Shown in pieces: positions 1-10,545 of a stretch of 64,000 nt of DNA (its first letter is position 1; each line of letters starts with the position of its first letter). A model generated the notes under the pieces. It ran no database searches, had not been told where the DNA came from, and saw nothing but the letters and a program-made list of their open reading frames with translations. Source of the stretch: Toxorhynchites rutilus septentrionalis (lineage: Eukaryota; Arthropoda; Insecta; Diptera; Culicidae); contig NC_073746.1 of NCBI RefSeq assembly GCF_029784135.1, positions 260,811,598 through 260,875,597 on the forward strand, given 5' to 3'. The position numbers and the translations under genes are program-made.

Positions 1-896
1 GGTGTCGGGGTAAACCTTCCTTGCAAAGTTAAAAATCCAACGGTCAGAGTATTCCTCACTTTCGTTTGTATGGTTCCAGCCACGCATTTTCCTAGCCGTA
101 TTCCAAAGAGTGCTCATAGCGGTCTCCCTTGACAAACCATTGACGAACTTCCGCCAATATCCACGCTTTTTTGCTTTAATCAAACCTTTTAGTTTGGCTT
201 CTAGAGCTTGGTACTTTAGAAACCATTCCACTAATCCAGTTTTCCTGAATTTTTTGAAAGCAGATGATTTTTCAAGGTAGACCTTTGAACACTCCTTGTC
301 CCACCAAAGTGATGGAGGACGACGTCGGAAAGTGGTAGCCGGTACACGTTTCTTTTGAGCTTGAAGTGCGCTTTCGTAAATCAAACTCGATATAAAGTTA
401 TACTCTTCGAGTGGAGGAAGTTCATGCATTGAAACAATTGCTTCAGATATTATTTCCGCAAATGTTCTCCAGTCAATATTCTTCGTGAGGTCATACGAAA
501 TATTGACTGACTCACGAGAGCTTGATTCATTAGCGATCGATAAAATTATTGGTAGGTGATCACTACCGTGGGGATCTTGGATTACCTTCCACATGCAATC
601 CAGGGATAACGAAGAAGAGCATAGAGATATGTCTAGCATGCTTGCCCGTGCAGGAGGGTTGGCTATTCTGGTTGCTTCCCCAGTATTCAAAACTGTCAAT
701 TTGAAGTTGTCGCACAGATCATAAATCAAAGTGGCACGGTTGTCATCGTAGAGTGATCCCCATGCTGTTCCATGGGAGTTGAAATCACCTAAGATCAACC
801 GCGGCTCCGGCATTGCCTCGATAGTATCAAAGAACTGATGGCGGCCTATCGTAGTTCTGGGAGGGAGATATATCGAAGCAATGCAGAGGTCTTTGC
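1..896 (-). pseudogene. I-clade non-LTR retrotransposon ORF2, endonuclease part (runs off window)
   Basis: Read on the minus strand from 896 down to 1, one open frame encodes the second half of an APE-type endonuclease and the linker toward the reverse transcriptase. Visible motifs are the catalytic segment LILGDFNSHG, a late GSDHLPI motif (the SDH histidine of APE nucleases), then PPSLWWDKECSKVY and KKRGYWRKFVNGLSRETAMS, which I associate with I-clade elements of mosquitoes. The frame is open to base 1, so the reverse transcriptase lies outside the window. The N-terminal half of the same endonuclease is at 8878-9215: the frame is split there by the DNA transposon at 902-8872, and taking away that insert plus one target duplication brings the two halves back into the same reading frame. 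This is a dead copy because of the insertion. Confidence 0.88.
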
Positions 897-901
897 CATT
901 G

Positions 902-1113
902 CACTATGGTCCAGGAGGTGCATTTAAGTGGAAATTAGCATCTAGAGCTCGACAGTGATTCTCTAGACAAAAACTGTTTTCGACAAAGTTGTTACATATA
1001 ATAGAGCGCTCATTTTTATGTTATCAAAAATAGGGTGATCAAAATTGTCGATGAAATGAAAAATCTAACTTTCTTATCTTTATAGATAGAGGTAAACATA
1101 GTTCGAAAATATT
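902..1113 (+). repeat. Left inverted arm, outer part
   Basis: Outer 212 bp of the left terminal inverted repeat, from CACTATGG to the first copy of the SINE target duplication AGTTCGAAAATATT (1100-1113). The arm resumes at 6924. Confidence 0.85.
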
Positions 1114-1461
1114 TATTTTTTTTATCCCATTTATTTATTTATTAGGCTCATTAGCATTTTAGCTGTAACAGAGCCGGATTTTAATCGTGTACATGTACAT
1201 ATGTTTATGTTTCTATAAACTGTAAATTACACAGTAGTTAGTAGTAGCCATTTAGGCGTTAAGTTTTCTGTTCCATTACATTATGGTAAATTACACTCTA
1301 GTAGCCATTTCGGCGTAAGGGTATTCTATCTGTTCTTCCATTGTTCAGCAGTCCGGACAGCGGAGACAGTTGATATTGATCATTGTTGGGTTATTTATAG
1401 AACAGCAGCCCGATGTTTCTTGCAGAGCAGAGCAGTTGCATGGATGAATCGATCTAATTTC

Positions 1462-3221
1462 AATACTCCGACTATTCCAAAGTCCGTGTTTCTGGGCAAT
1501 TTGGAGTCAACATCTGTGCTCGAATCATGCAACCTTTTTTCTCATCACTTCAGTTCCGTTTTTTCGAATGCGACTGCGAATACGGATGAAATTGTAAAAG
1601 CAGCTATCAATGTTCCAGAGAATCTCATTAATCTGCGCTTATTTGGGATTAGCTCTACGGATGTCACTAAGGCCGTTAAGAAATTAAAGAAATCGGTCTC
1701 TCCGGGTCCCGACGGTGTACCTGCAATAATTTTTTGCCGCTGTGTTGATGCTTTAGCTGAGCCCTTAGCCTGGATCTTTACTGCATCGTTGGATCAAGGA
1801 ATTTTTCCCGAGATTTGGAAGCATTCCTTTATGTTTCCTGTTCATAAAAAGGGCGACAAACGAGACGTAACAAACTATCGGGGTATAACAAGTCTTTCTG
1901 CTGCTTCAAAAATATTTGAGATAATTGTGAAAGAAGCTATCTTCTTTCATGTCAAAAGCTACATCTCTCCGTCGCAACACGGTTTTATGCCAGGGCGCTC
2001 TGTGTCATCGAATCTGTTGGAATTTACGTCAACTTGTATTGCACATTTGGAAAACAGAGTTCAAGTGGATACCGTTTACACAGACCTGAAAGCAGCCTTC
2101 GATCGCATCGATCATGGTATCCTTCTGCGGAAAATGTCTCGATTGGGAGTCTCTGATAGTCTAGTGAATTGGCTCGAATCATACCTGCTCAATCGAACTC
2201 TCCGCGTTAAGCTGGGATCTTGTACCTCTGCGCCATTCATCGCAGCATCGGGCGTTCCTCAGGGCAGCAATTTAGGACCATTGCTGTTCATAATATTTTT
2301 CAACGACGTGACGCTCATCCTTCTAAGTGGTTGTGTGCTCATATATGCCGATGACCTAAAAATCTACATCGTCGTCAAGAACATCGAAGATTGCCTTCGG
2401 CTTCAAGAAATGTTGAATCTCTTTGTTAACTGGTGCCGCTTGAACAAACTTTCTGTCAGTATATCTAAATGTGTAGTAATGACTTTTCATCGAACATGGA
2501 CACCGATCACATTCGACTACTCGATTGATGATGTTGTACTGGAGAGAGTTGAACAAGTAAGTGACTTGGGGATAACGTTGGACCCAAAGCTTTCGTTTGA
2601 TTTGCATCGATCAATGGTAGTCACTAAGGCGAATCGACAGCTAGGATTTATATCCAGGATTTCGAGGGATTTTTCCGACCCGTACTGCCTAAAGGCACTA
2701 TACTGTTCACTTGTGCGACCAATTGTCGAGACTGCGTCTGTGGTTTGGATTCCGTACCAACTGTCATGTAGCATCAGAATTGAACGTATCCAGAGAACTT
2801 TCATTCGTCGAGCCCTAAGGCAACTTCCTTGGAGAGATCCTTCAAATTTGCCTCGGTATGCTGAAAGATGTCGTTTGCTGAGTATGGATACATTAGAACG
2901 CCGACGAAAAATTCAACAAGCAACTTATGTCGCAAAGATTTTGGCCAATGAAATCGACTCCTTTTACCTACTCTCGCGCTTGAATCTGCGTGCACCAAGC
3001 AGATCTCTCCGGTCAACGTACCTGTTGCGGCATGACCCACACCGCACTTCATATGGACAACACGAGCCTGTTACGAGCATGATCCACACATTTTCTTCAG
3101 TTGAGGAGCTTTTCGAGTTTGGAGAACCTGCAGCTCGTTTCCAGCGACGTATTACTGGTTCTAGGCTCATATAATATTAAACCCTCTAGTTCATTAAGAC
3201 TTAAGTCAGATGAATGTATCT

Positions 3222-3252
<31 letters not shown>
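1462..3252 (+). mobile_element. Jockey/CR1-type non-LTR retrotransposon, 5' truncated
   Basis: Insertion into the SINE: SINE sequence stops at about 1461 and resumes at about 3253 with a short repeated AATTTC at the junctions (1456-1461, 3253-3258). The 3' end is a run of AAAT units (about 3221-3257) after a short untranslated region. Only the reverse-transcriptase half of ORF2 survives; the endonuclease and ORF1 are missing, as expected from incomplete reverse transcription. Confidence 0.83.
1465..3174 (+). pseudogene. Reverse transcriptase of the Jockey/CR1-type element (uninterrupted but N-terminally truncated)
   Basis: About 570 codons without a stop. Upstream codons back to 1420 read through SINE sequence and are not part of the protein. 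Motifs in order: SPGPDGVPAIIF, HKKGDKRDVTNYRGI, SQHGFMPGRS, TDLKAAFDRIDH (first catalytic aspartate), GVPQGSNLGPLLF, LIYADDLKIY (catalytic YADD), then a thumb region with LGITLDPKLSF. The C-terminal part has no RNase H domain and ends ...RITGSRLI with TAA at 3172-3174. The catalytic residues are intact, so decay since insertion is slight. The enzyme would copy element RNA at nicked chromosomal targets, but without its endonuclease and promoter this copy cannot do so. The exact clade (Jockey versus CR1) is uncertain. Confidence 0.85.
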
Positions 3253-3253
<1 letters not shown>

Positions 3254-3387
3254 ATTTCGACCGTGGATCGATCTCCATCGTTGATGATGTTTGCGTGGAC
3301 GTAGTTATTCTATAACAACACAAAGATGGTCAATTGAGGGTCCTGAGTTTGAACTCACGACCGATCGCTTAGTAAGCGAACGCGTAA

Positions 3388-6300
3388 TCAGAGTTGAGAT
3401 ACCAACCGCCAAGGGAAGATCCGACATAATAATTGCGTCGGCTTATTTCCCTGGTGACGTACCTGAGGCACCTCCCCAAGAGGTTGCGGCGTTCGTAAAT
3501 TATTGCAGAGAAATCAAAAAAGACTTTATCATCGGCTGTGATGCCAATGCTCATCACACTTTGTGGGTTAGTACTGACATAAACAGTCGAGGTGACTGTC
3601 TTTTAGAATTTCTCTCTTCAAACAACATTGACATTGCCAATATAGGCAATGAACCAACGTTTATAAACGCTATCAGACAAGAAGTCCTGGACCTAACACT
3701 GTGCAGTCCGGTAATTTCTTCGAATATACACAACTGGCACGTTTCGGAAGAGGCGTCTTTGTCTGATCACAGACACATTATCTTCGAATGGGATGGTGGC
3801 TTGACAGTACAGAGAGAATATCGTGATCCAAGAAAAACCAACTGGGAACGATATTCACTTGAACTCGAGTCAGAAACTCTTAACACAAGAATAAGGTCGA
3901 TTCAACAGCTCGAATCAACTTCAAAAGAATTAAATGATACGATAGTTTCTGTCTACAACAGTAATTGTCCACTTAAGAGAGTTTCTTCGACAAGAAACGT
4001 TCCATGGTGGAAAAAAAGGCTCGAGCGGCTACGTAAAACAGCGCGGAAGCTGTTCAACAGAGCTAAAATTAATTCGGATTGGTCTCAATATAGGAGCGCC
4101 CTAACCGAATATAATAGAGAACTAAGACGATCTAAATGAAAATCTTGGGTAAATAACTGCGAAAGCATTGAAAGTACCCCAATCGTTGCAAGACTAAGTA
4201 AGACTCTTGCAAAAGACCACTCGAACGGGCTAGGTTCCCTCAAAAAGGACGACGGTTCGTTCACAAAATCTCCCTCAGAAGTATTAGACTTACTGATGAA
4301 AACTCACTTCCCGGGATCTACATCGGTTCATTCTGATACCAGTCCTAACTACAACCGCGACATGAAATGCTCTCGAAGGAATTTTCAAAGTGCAAAGGAT
4401 GTCGCAAAGATAGTTGCTGGAATGGTTTTCACGAGGGCCAGAGTAGAAAGCGCGGTGAGATCCTTTCAACCTTACAAATCCGCAGGTGCAGATGGAATTT
4501 TTCCAGCCCTGATTCAAAAAGGAGAATCTAAGCTAATTCCATCTCTAATCGAGATTTTTAAGGCAAGTCTGATACTAGAGCACATTCCTTCCACATGGAG
4601 ACTCGTTAAAGTGGTCTTCATTCCAAAAGCTGGGAAACGTGATAAATCACTCCCAAAATCATTCAGACTAATTAGTTTATCATCAATACTGCTGAAAACT
4701 ATGGAAAAAGTATTATATGAATACATAAAGTCTGTATTCATGTCCAAATGCCCTTTATCTAAATACCAGTTTGCCTATCAATCAGGCAAATCCACAGTCA
4801 CAGCGTTACACACGCTTGTGACTAAAATTGAAAAATCTCTTTCGTCAAAAGAAACTACATTATGTGCGTTTCTTGATATCGAAGGGGCTTTCGACAATGC
4901 TTCCTATGTATCAATGGCACAGGCTATGAGAAGAAGACATTTCGATGACTGCATAGTCGAATGGATCAAAGGCATGCTCACAAATAGACAAATCACCTCG
5001 GAGCTGGGTGGGTCATCGACATCTGTGATTGCAACGAAAGGTTGCCCACAAGGAGGGGTTCTATCACCTCTACTTTGGTCACTGGTGGTTGACGACCTTC
5101 TGATTAGTTTGGAGGCGAATGGTTTCGAAACCGTGGGTTTTGCTGATGATTTAGTCATAATGGTACGTGGCAAATTCGACGATGTGATATCGAGTAAGAT
5201 GCAGATGGCCTTAAACCTTACACAATCATGGTGTATCAAAGAAGGTCTGAGCATAAATCCCTCAAAAACAACAATTGTTCCTTTCACCAAAAAGAAGAAA
5301 CTGCATCTGCAGACTCTAAATCTTGGAGGAAAGGAAATAAAATTCAGCGTTTCAGTGAAATATCTAGGCGTAATCCTAGATGCTAAACTAAACTGGAACG
5401 CACACTTAGATGCAATTATCAGTAAGGCCAACATTGCCCTATGGGCATGTTCTAAAATGATAGGTAGAACATGGGGCCTGAAACCAAAAATGGTTATGTG
5501 GGTCTATACAGCAATTGTGCGGCCTAGGATAACCTATGCCTCATTAGTATGGTGGCCAAAGACTAAGGAGACTGTAGCTACAAAAAAGCTAAACAAACTC
5601 CAACGACTGGCATGCGTTGCTGTAACAGGAGCAATGCGAAGCACACCCTCAAAGGCATTGGAGGCTATCCTTCACTTGTTACCTTTGGGTCAACATGTTC
5701 AGCTGGAGGCTAATAGAAGCGCTCTAAAGCTAAAAAGATATAAAAAAATATTAGACGGGGACAAAACTGGTCATTTGAGCATCCTGAATCTCTTACCCGT
5801 TGGACCAACCTCAGAGATGAACAGCGATTGGATGGAGCCAAGGACCAATTATGACATTCCATACACAGTGATCGAACTTTCTCGTTCAGTATGGGATGAG
5901 GGTGGTCCCGATGTTCGTAATGGTTCAATCCTGTTCTATACCGATGGGTCGAAAATGGGTAACAGAACAGGTGCTGGAGTGTATGGTCCCAGAATAAAAA
6001 TTTCTGTAGCTATGGGGAACTGGCCAACAGTTATCCAGGCAGAAGTAGCTGCAATAATAGAATGTATAAATGTCTGCCTTAAAAGAAATTATAGACATGC
6101 TAACATTTGTATCTTCTCAGACAGTCAAGCAGCACTTAAAGCCCTCAATGCTTTCAAGTGCTATTCAAAAATTGTCTGGGAATGCATTTGCCTTTTACGA
6201 CAACTGTGTCAGAGAAGTTCGGTACAAATGTACTGGATTCCTAGCCATTGCGGTATAGAGGGAAATGAACAAGCAGATGAACTCGCAAGACGCGGCTCAA

Positions 6301-6887
6301 GCTCACCCTTCACTGGTCCAGAACCATTTTGTGGAATTTCTGAATGTGTGTTGAAGAGTGAGCTGAAGAAATGGGAAGACCGGGAAGTAATGGCCAACTG
6401 GATGGCTGTACAACTCAACCAGTCAAAAAAATTTATCACGCCGAGTATTAAAATTACTCAACAATTGCTGAGTCTTAATAAGTAAGACTTCAGCACATTC
6501 ACTGGTCTTATAACAGGACACTGTCCGAGTAAATACCATCTCAAAAACATAGGTTTAGTGCAAGATGATATTTGTCGCTTTTGTAATGCCGAAAGCGAAA
6601 CCTCGGAACATTTGCTCTGCAAATGCGGAGCACTAACAAGACGCAGACTTCAACACCTTGATAAGGCTATTCTGGAGCCCAAGGAAGTTTGGTCTGTGTC
6701 GCCGATCAGGACTATAAATTTTATCAAACAGATTATTCCTGATTGGCACCTATCTCGCTATAGCTTTCAGTCTACTTCTTCATCAATAAGCAGTAGAGAA
6801 GCTTGAAGCGTAGTACAAAAAATGGGGCATACCACAATAGTTCAAACTAATGGACGCAGTGGTTCACACCCAACAAGGGAAAAAAAA
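3388..6887 (+). mobile_element. LOA-clade (Lian-like) non-LTR retrotransposon, 5' truncated
   Basis: SINE sequence ends at CGCGTAA (3381-3387) and resumes at CCAACTGG (6888). Between them lies one element with a poly-A tail (about 6879-6887). No clear target duplication was found. It contains most of ORF2: endonuclease from about its middle, reverse transcriptase, RNase H and C-terminal zinc finger. A second, older fragment of the same family lies antisense inside the duplicated block (about 16600-17325 and 21628-22353). Confidence 0.8.
3391..6806 (+). pseudogene. LOA-clade ORF2: endonuclease, RT, RNase H, zinc finger; two in-frame stops
   Basis: One frame is kept for more than 1130 codons with only two interruptions: TGA at 4137-4139 and TAA at 6483-6485. 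Domains in order: partial APE endonuclease (IIIASAYFPGD, FIIGCDANAHHTLW, LSDHRHI); RT with SAGADGIFPALIQKG, CAFLDIEGAFDNAS, KGCPQGGVLSPLLW and VGFADDLVIMVRGKFDDV (FADD catalytic box); RNase H with FYTDGSKMGNRTGAG, QAEVAAI, IFSDSQAAL and WIPSHCGIEGNEQADELA; and a C-terminal finger CRFCNAESETSEHLLCKC. All catalytic residues of RT and RNase H are visible. The layout matches LOA/Lian elements. Codons before 3391 come from the SINE. Defective in cis, but only two point changes (plus 5' loss) away from an open frame. Confidence 0.87.
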
Positions 6888-6923
6888 CCAACTGGCTACG
6901 AAGACCCCCAGTTCGAAAATATT

Positions 6924-7530
6924 GTAGCCCTGGTTATTTTAAGTAACTTTGTGGAACAATATTTCTTTCTATCTCTTCAAATAACCGATATAACGCTTTT
7001 TCTCTAGGTTGAGTTAGGGTTACCATGAAAAAAAAGGTTTTTTTGCTCTAACTTTTAAATGTAAAATTCTACATCAAAACTGTCTTCGAATGACTTTTAG
7101 AGCTTTCTAATCCACGCATTTTACGGTGCATAACTTGTATGTATCTTAGTTCTACTCAAAGTTATTGATGTTTTTTCCCCGAAAACACGACCTTTTCATT
7201 TGCTTGTCGTTCTTTTTGGGGCAAACATAATAAAAAATTATTGATAGCATTTTAAAGAGCACATTTGACTCTACAAAAGGTGAAACTTTCAAAAGAGTGT
7301 TATTTTTTGTATTTGAGTAAATTAAATTTGAAATTATGAGTTTTTGCATATAAATGAACAAGTTGCAATTTTTAAATGCATATAGTAAGCGTAAACTTTA
7401 AAGCAGCATCTCTTCAGTTCAGTCTTATAGCCACTCAACATGGAGGTTCAAAGAAGACACATTTTTGTTTTTGTTTTCGGTGGACGAAATATAGAAGACG
7501 TTATACAATTATTATTAAAATGCCAAGATA
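6924..7530 (+). repeat. Left inverted arm, inner part
   Basis: Continuation of the left arm after the SINE insert (second copy of the 14-bp target duplication is 6910-6923). It matches the reverse complement of about 8070-8660, including a segment beginning ATGGAGGTTCAAAGAAGACA that is present in both arms (7440 on plus, 8143 on minus). Confidence 0.82.
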
Positions 7531-7742
7531 TATGTGTTTTGAGTGCCAGAAAGTGCCTGAAATGCCAAATGCTGAGCCAAAGGATGAAGCGTAACCGTGT
7601 TCGGGAGATTACAGAAAAAATTTCTGCTGAAGAACTGGGCTTCGCAACAGCTTCGGATCCAGTATTATCTCTTAGTCATAGGCAAACACCAGAGTATTCC
7701 GATCTTCTGATTCCGGAAAATGCTAAGCATTTGATTTTGTAG
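7440..7742 (+). pseudogene. Short open frame spanning the left arm and central spacer, function unknown
   Basis: A 100-codon ATG frame starts MEVQRRHIF inside the left inverted arm and runs into the unique central spacer, ending ...PENAKHLIL. The right arm carries a mirror-image start (MEVQRRQIVDF at 8143, minus) whose reading then diverges. A 1-nt length difference between the arms shifts the frame after about residue 8. The spacer frame is rich in K, R, S and E and matches no domain that I recognise. It may be a remnant of the coding sequence of the parental autonomous element, kept because the inverted arm grew to include its 5' end, or simply chance. Confidence 0.3.
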
Positions 7743-8069
7743 TTTTTTATTTGTATGATTTATGATTTTTATTTATTACTATGAATTTAATTTCCATTAT
7801 AACAACTTAAACAGGTTAATATGTAGATTATAAATAAATTGAATAAAACAATAGGAACAACAAAAGTTTGGTAAAATAATGTCATCAATCAACTTATCGC
7901 CAGTAAAATATGTCAATAAATTACTAAAAAATAACACGTCAAGCCCCGAGTTGTTCTTCATACGGTTTCTATTCAGGAAGCATTTGATAATTTGTCGGTC
8001 CCCGCTTTTCTTTTTATACAATAAATATATTTTATTGTAGAAAAAGAAAATAGTCAGAAATTTTTCTCG

Positions 8070-8872
8070 TAATAATTGTATAACAACTTCTATATTTCGT
8101 CCACCGAAAAAGGAAATCAACAATTTGTCTTCTTTGAACCTCCATGTTGAGTGGCTATAAGACTGAACTGAAGTGATGCTGCTTTAAAGTCTACGCTTAC
8201 TATATGCATTTAAAAATTGCAACTTGTTCATTTATATGCAAAAACTCATAATTTCAAATTTAATTTACTCAAATACAAAAAATAACACTCTTTTGAAAGT
8301 TTCACCTTATGTAGAGTCAAATGTGCTCTTTAAAATGCTATCAATAATTTTTTATTATGTTTGCCCCAAAAAGAACGACAAGCAAATGAAAAGGTCGTAT
8401 TTTCGGGGAAAAACATCAATAACTTTGAGTAGCATTAAGATACATACAAGTTATGCACCGTAAAATGCGTGGATTGGAAAGCTCTTAAAGTCATTCGAAG
8501 ACAGTTTTGATGTAGGATTTTACATATAAAAGTTAGAGCAAAAGAACCTTTTTTTTCATGGTAACCCTAACTCAACCTAGAGAAAAAGCGTTATATCGGT
8601 TATTTGAAGAGATAGAAAGAAATATTGTTCCACGAAGTTACTTAAAATAATCAGAGCTACAATATTTTTGAACTATGTTTACCTCTATCTATAAAGATAA
8701 GAAAGTTAGATTTTTTGTTTCATCGTAAATTTTGGTCACCCTATTTTTGATAACATAAAAATGAGCGCTCTGTTATATGTAACAACTTTGCCGAAGACAG
8801 TTTTTGTCTAGAGAATCACTGTCGAGCTCTAGATGCTAATTTCCACTTAAATGCACCTCCTGGACCATAGTG
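8070..8872 (-). repeat. Right inverted arm of the Transib-like element (intact)
   Basis: The reverse complement of this stretch matches 902-1113 plus 6924-7530 with scattered mismatches and small indels. It is uninterrupted, so it shows what the left arm looked like before the SINE landed: the segment reading through GTTC(A/G)AAAATATTGTAGC is continuous at about 8655-8690. Confidence 0.85.
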
Positions 8873-8877
8873 CATTG

Positions 8878-9215
8878 ATTTGTGTCTGGCAAGCAACAAC
8901 TTCAATGCCTGTCATCGATGGGAGAGTGACTCTATAGAAGGAGTGACATTTTTTAATCCCCAATAGTACGCCACCAAACGAGTCATTTCGATCGAGGCGA
9001 ATAATGTTGAAATCGTGGAAATTCAGCTCATCGGCTGAAGAAAGCCATGTTTCACAGAGAGAAAATACATCACAGTTAGAGCTGCGAACTAAAAATTTAA
9101 ACTGATCTAGTTTAGGAATAATGCTTCTGCAATTCCGCTGTATTACAGTGGTCAAATCCTTGACCTCTTGCACTGAATCAGGCATCGAGGGAAATGAACG
9201 CTGCCAAAAAACCAC
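8878..9215 (-). pseudogene. I-clade ORF2, N-terminal endonuclease half
   Basis: The minus-strand frame starts near 9215-9180 and overlaps the end of ORF1, as is common in I-clade elements. It carries the start of an APE endonuclease: a VIQRNCRSI segment (asparagine of the first nuclease motif), FSLCETWLSS (the catalytic glutamate motif), and FGGVLLGIKK. The coding sequence stops at the target duplication CATTG (8873-8877) of the inserted DNA transposon and resumes at 896. Both parts together give a normal endonuclease with no other visible lesion here. Confidence 0.85.
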
Positions 9216-9935
9216 ATTTTTCTTTCAAAAATGTTCTCACAATCGGAAGCCAACATAATACTATGCTTTTAAGAGGGTCGTTTATATTTAAAGCATTTAA
9301 AATGTTGTCCACCAGGTCAGAAAGCGCAAGCAAGCCAGATTGTGGCTGTTGCCTCGACCGCGAAAAAGGAGCAGACGTGTTGGGTGCTGCTCCGGGAAGT
9401 GCTGAGGACCCCTGGTGCGTAGAAGAACCGCTTAAACCAGGAGGTACTTGCTTCGGTCTATTCTCAGCACGTTCGATTCGAGTTTTCATTCCAACTTGGG
9501 AAGTTTCGGTTTTCTTTCTGGGGAGTGATGGAAAAGAAGTAATTTTTCTTTTCCTGATGGCACCCTGCGATGTAACGGAACTTCCTGCATTGGGAGCGTC
9601 AGCAACAGGCTAGTCGTTCTGCAGAATGGAGTAGGGATTGTCCTGTGTCGTTGGAACGGGACTCTTAAGCATTTCTGCATAAGTCCGCTTGGAACGTTCT
9701 TTTAAGGAACGCTTGATTTTTTCCCCTCGTTGTATGTACACCGGGCATTGAGTAAGATCATGAGGAGTCCCGCCGCAATGAAGACACTTGCGCTCTTTCG
9801 GGCAAGGATTCTCATCATGGCTCTCTCCACAATCTGCGCAACGTTTTTTGTTGCAACAATAGGCGGCCGTGTGACCGAGTTGCATACATTTGTTGCATTT
9901 CATTACCCGGGGTACAAAAAACCGAACAGGTAATA
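9180..9935 (-). pseudogene. I-clade ORF1 (gag-like, CCHC zinc knuckles), 5' truncated, one in-frame stop
   Basis: From about 9935 downward the minus strand encodes a nucleic-acid-binding gag-like protein. Three cysteine-rich knuckles are visible: CNKCMQLGHTAAYC, CADCGESHDENPC and CLHCGGTPHDLTQC, at about 9903-9760. A KRSLKERSKRTYAEML segment follows, then a single TAG at 9610-9612. Beyond that stop the same frame continues through basic and proline-rich sequence into a hydrophobic C-terminus ending near 9180. ORF1 proteins of this type coat the element RNA in the cytoplasm. The protein lacks its N-terminal region because homology ends abruptly near 9935, consistent with 5' truncation at insertion. 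It is directly followed by ORF2 (9215 downward). Confidence 0.8.
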
Positions 9936-10094
9936 TATCCTTATATGTTTAGGATATTTTTACCATAATGATGTATTTGGAAAAGTTGTTGAAAACTATA
10001 AGCGAATTCATTTAATTTCATGAACATGACGGATTAGCATGACGAACATATAGAAAGAGCATATTTACTATAAAAATGACAAAAAATAAGAATT

Positions 10095-10545
10095 TTTTTT
10101 CAAATATCTCGAGAATAGCTGCATTTAGAAGGAGATTGATGAAGAGCTTTTTTTTTAAATCAGATCACGATTCATAATTTGTGGCTAAAAGTAATTGTGA
10201 ACATATAAAAATTCGATATTCCACAAAGTTCGTCAAGAATATGTTCACTATCTTGGAATTTTTTTTTAAATTTTCTTTCTATTTTATATGGAAAAGTTAA
10301 AATTTTTTTTAAAAAATATCAAAAAAAATTAAAAAATTCAATTAAAAATGTTTTTTTCAAATATATCGAGAATGGCTGCGTTTAGAAGGAGATTGAATAA
10401 AAGCTTTTTTGTTTAATATCGCATCAGGATTCGTAATTTGTGGCTAAAAATAATTGTTAACATACAAAAATTCGAAGTTTCGAAAATTCATAGAAATTAG
10501 ATGTTCCAAAGTTCGCCAAAAATAGTTTTACCATCTTGGACTGAT
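10095..10545 (+). repeat. Two divergent direct repeats, period ~250 bp
   Basis: First copy about 10095-10260, second about 10345-10545. Shared landmarks are an A/T-rich run, TCGAGAAT..CTGC, TTTAGAAGGAGATTGA, TAATTTGTGGCTAAAA, and a final ATCTTGG. The copies are clearly diverged with small indels, so this is an old local duplication. Confidence 0.65.

Larger units (their letters stand above)
1114..6909 (-). mobile_element. tRNA-derived SINE (family A), copy 1, split by two retrotransposons
   Basis: The SINE reads on the minus strand from its 5' end GGGGGTCTTCGTAGCC at 6909 to an A-rich 3' tail at about 1114. Its pieces are 6888-6909, about 3259-3387 and 1114-1461, roughly 0.5 kb in total, matching the uninterrupted copy at 57526-58012. 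The 14-bp direct repeat AGTTCGAAAATATT flanks the whole composite (1100-1113, 6910-6923), showing that the SINE entered the Transib-like arm as one unit. A box B-like segment lies near 3351-3362. Whether this is the Aedes Feilai family cannot be checked here. Confidence 0.82.
902..8872. mobile_element. Transib-like DNA transposon with ~0.8-kb inverted termini, non-autonomous, itself interrupted
   Basis: Both ends begin CACTATGGTCCAGGAGGTGC and are inverted relative to each other. Direct copies of CATTG flank the element (897-901 and 8873-8877). A 5-bp target duplication together with a terminus fitting CACWRTG are the hallmarks of Transib, the family related to the RAG1 recombinase. The usual Transib target preference is GC-rich, which CATTG does not match. 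The left arm is 902-1113 continuing at 6924 to about 7530; the right arm is 8872 down to about 8070. Without the SINE insert the element is about 2.16 kb with a central spacer of roughly 0.55 kb. No transposase domain was recognised, so mobilisation would need an enzyme in trans. Seen: termini, target duplication, arms. Inferred: superfamily. Confidence 0.65.
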
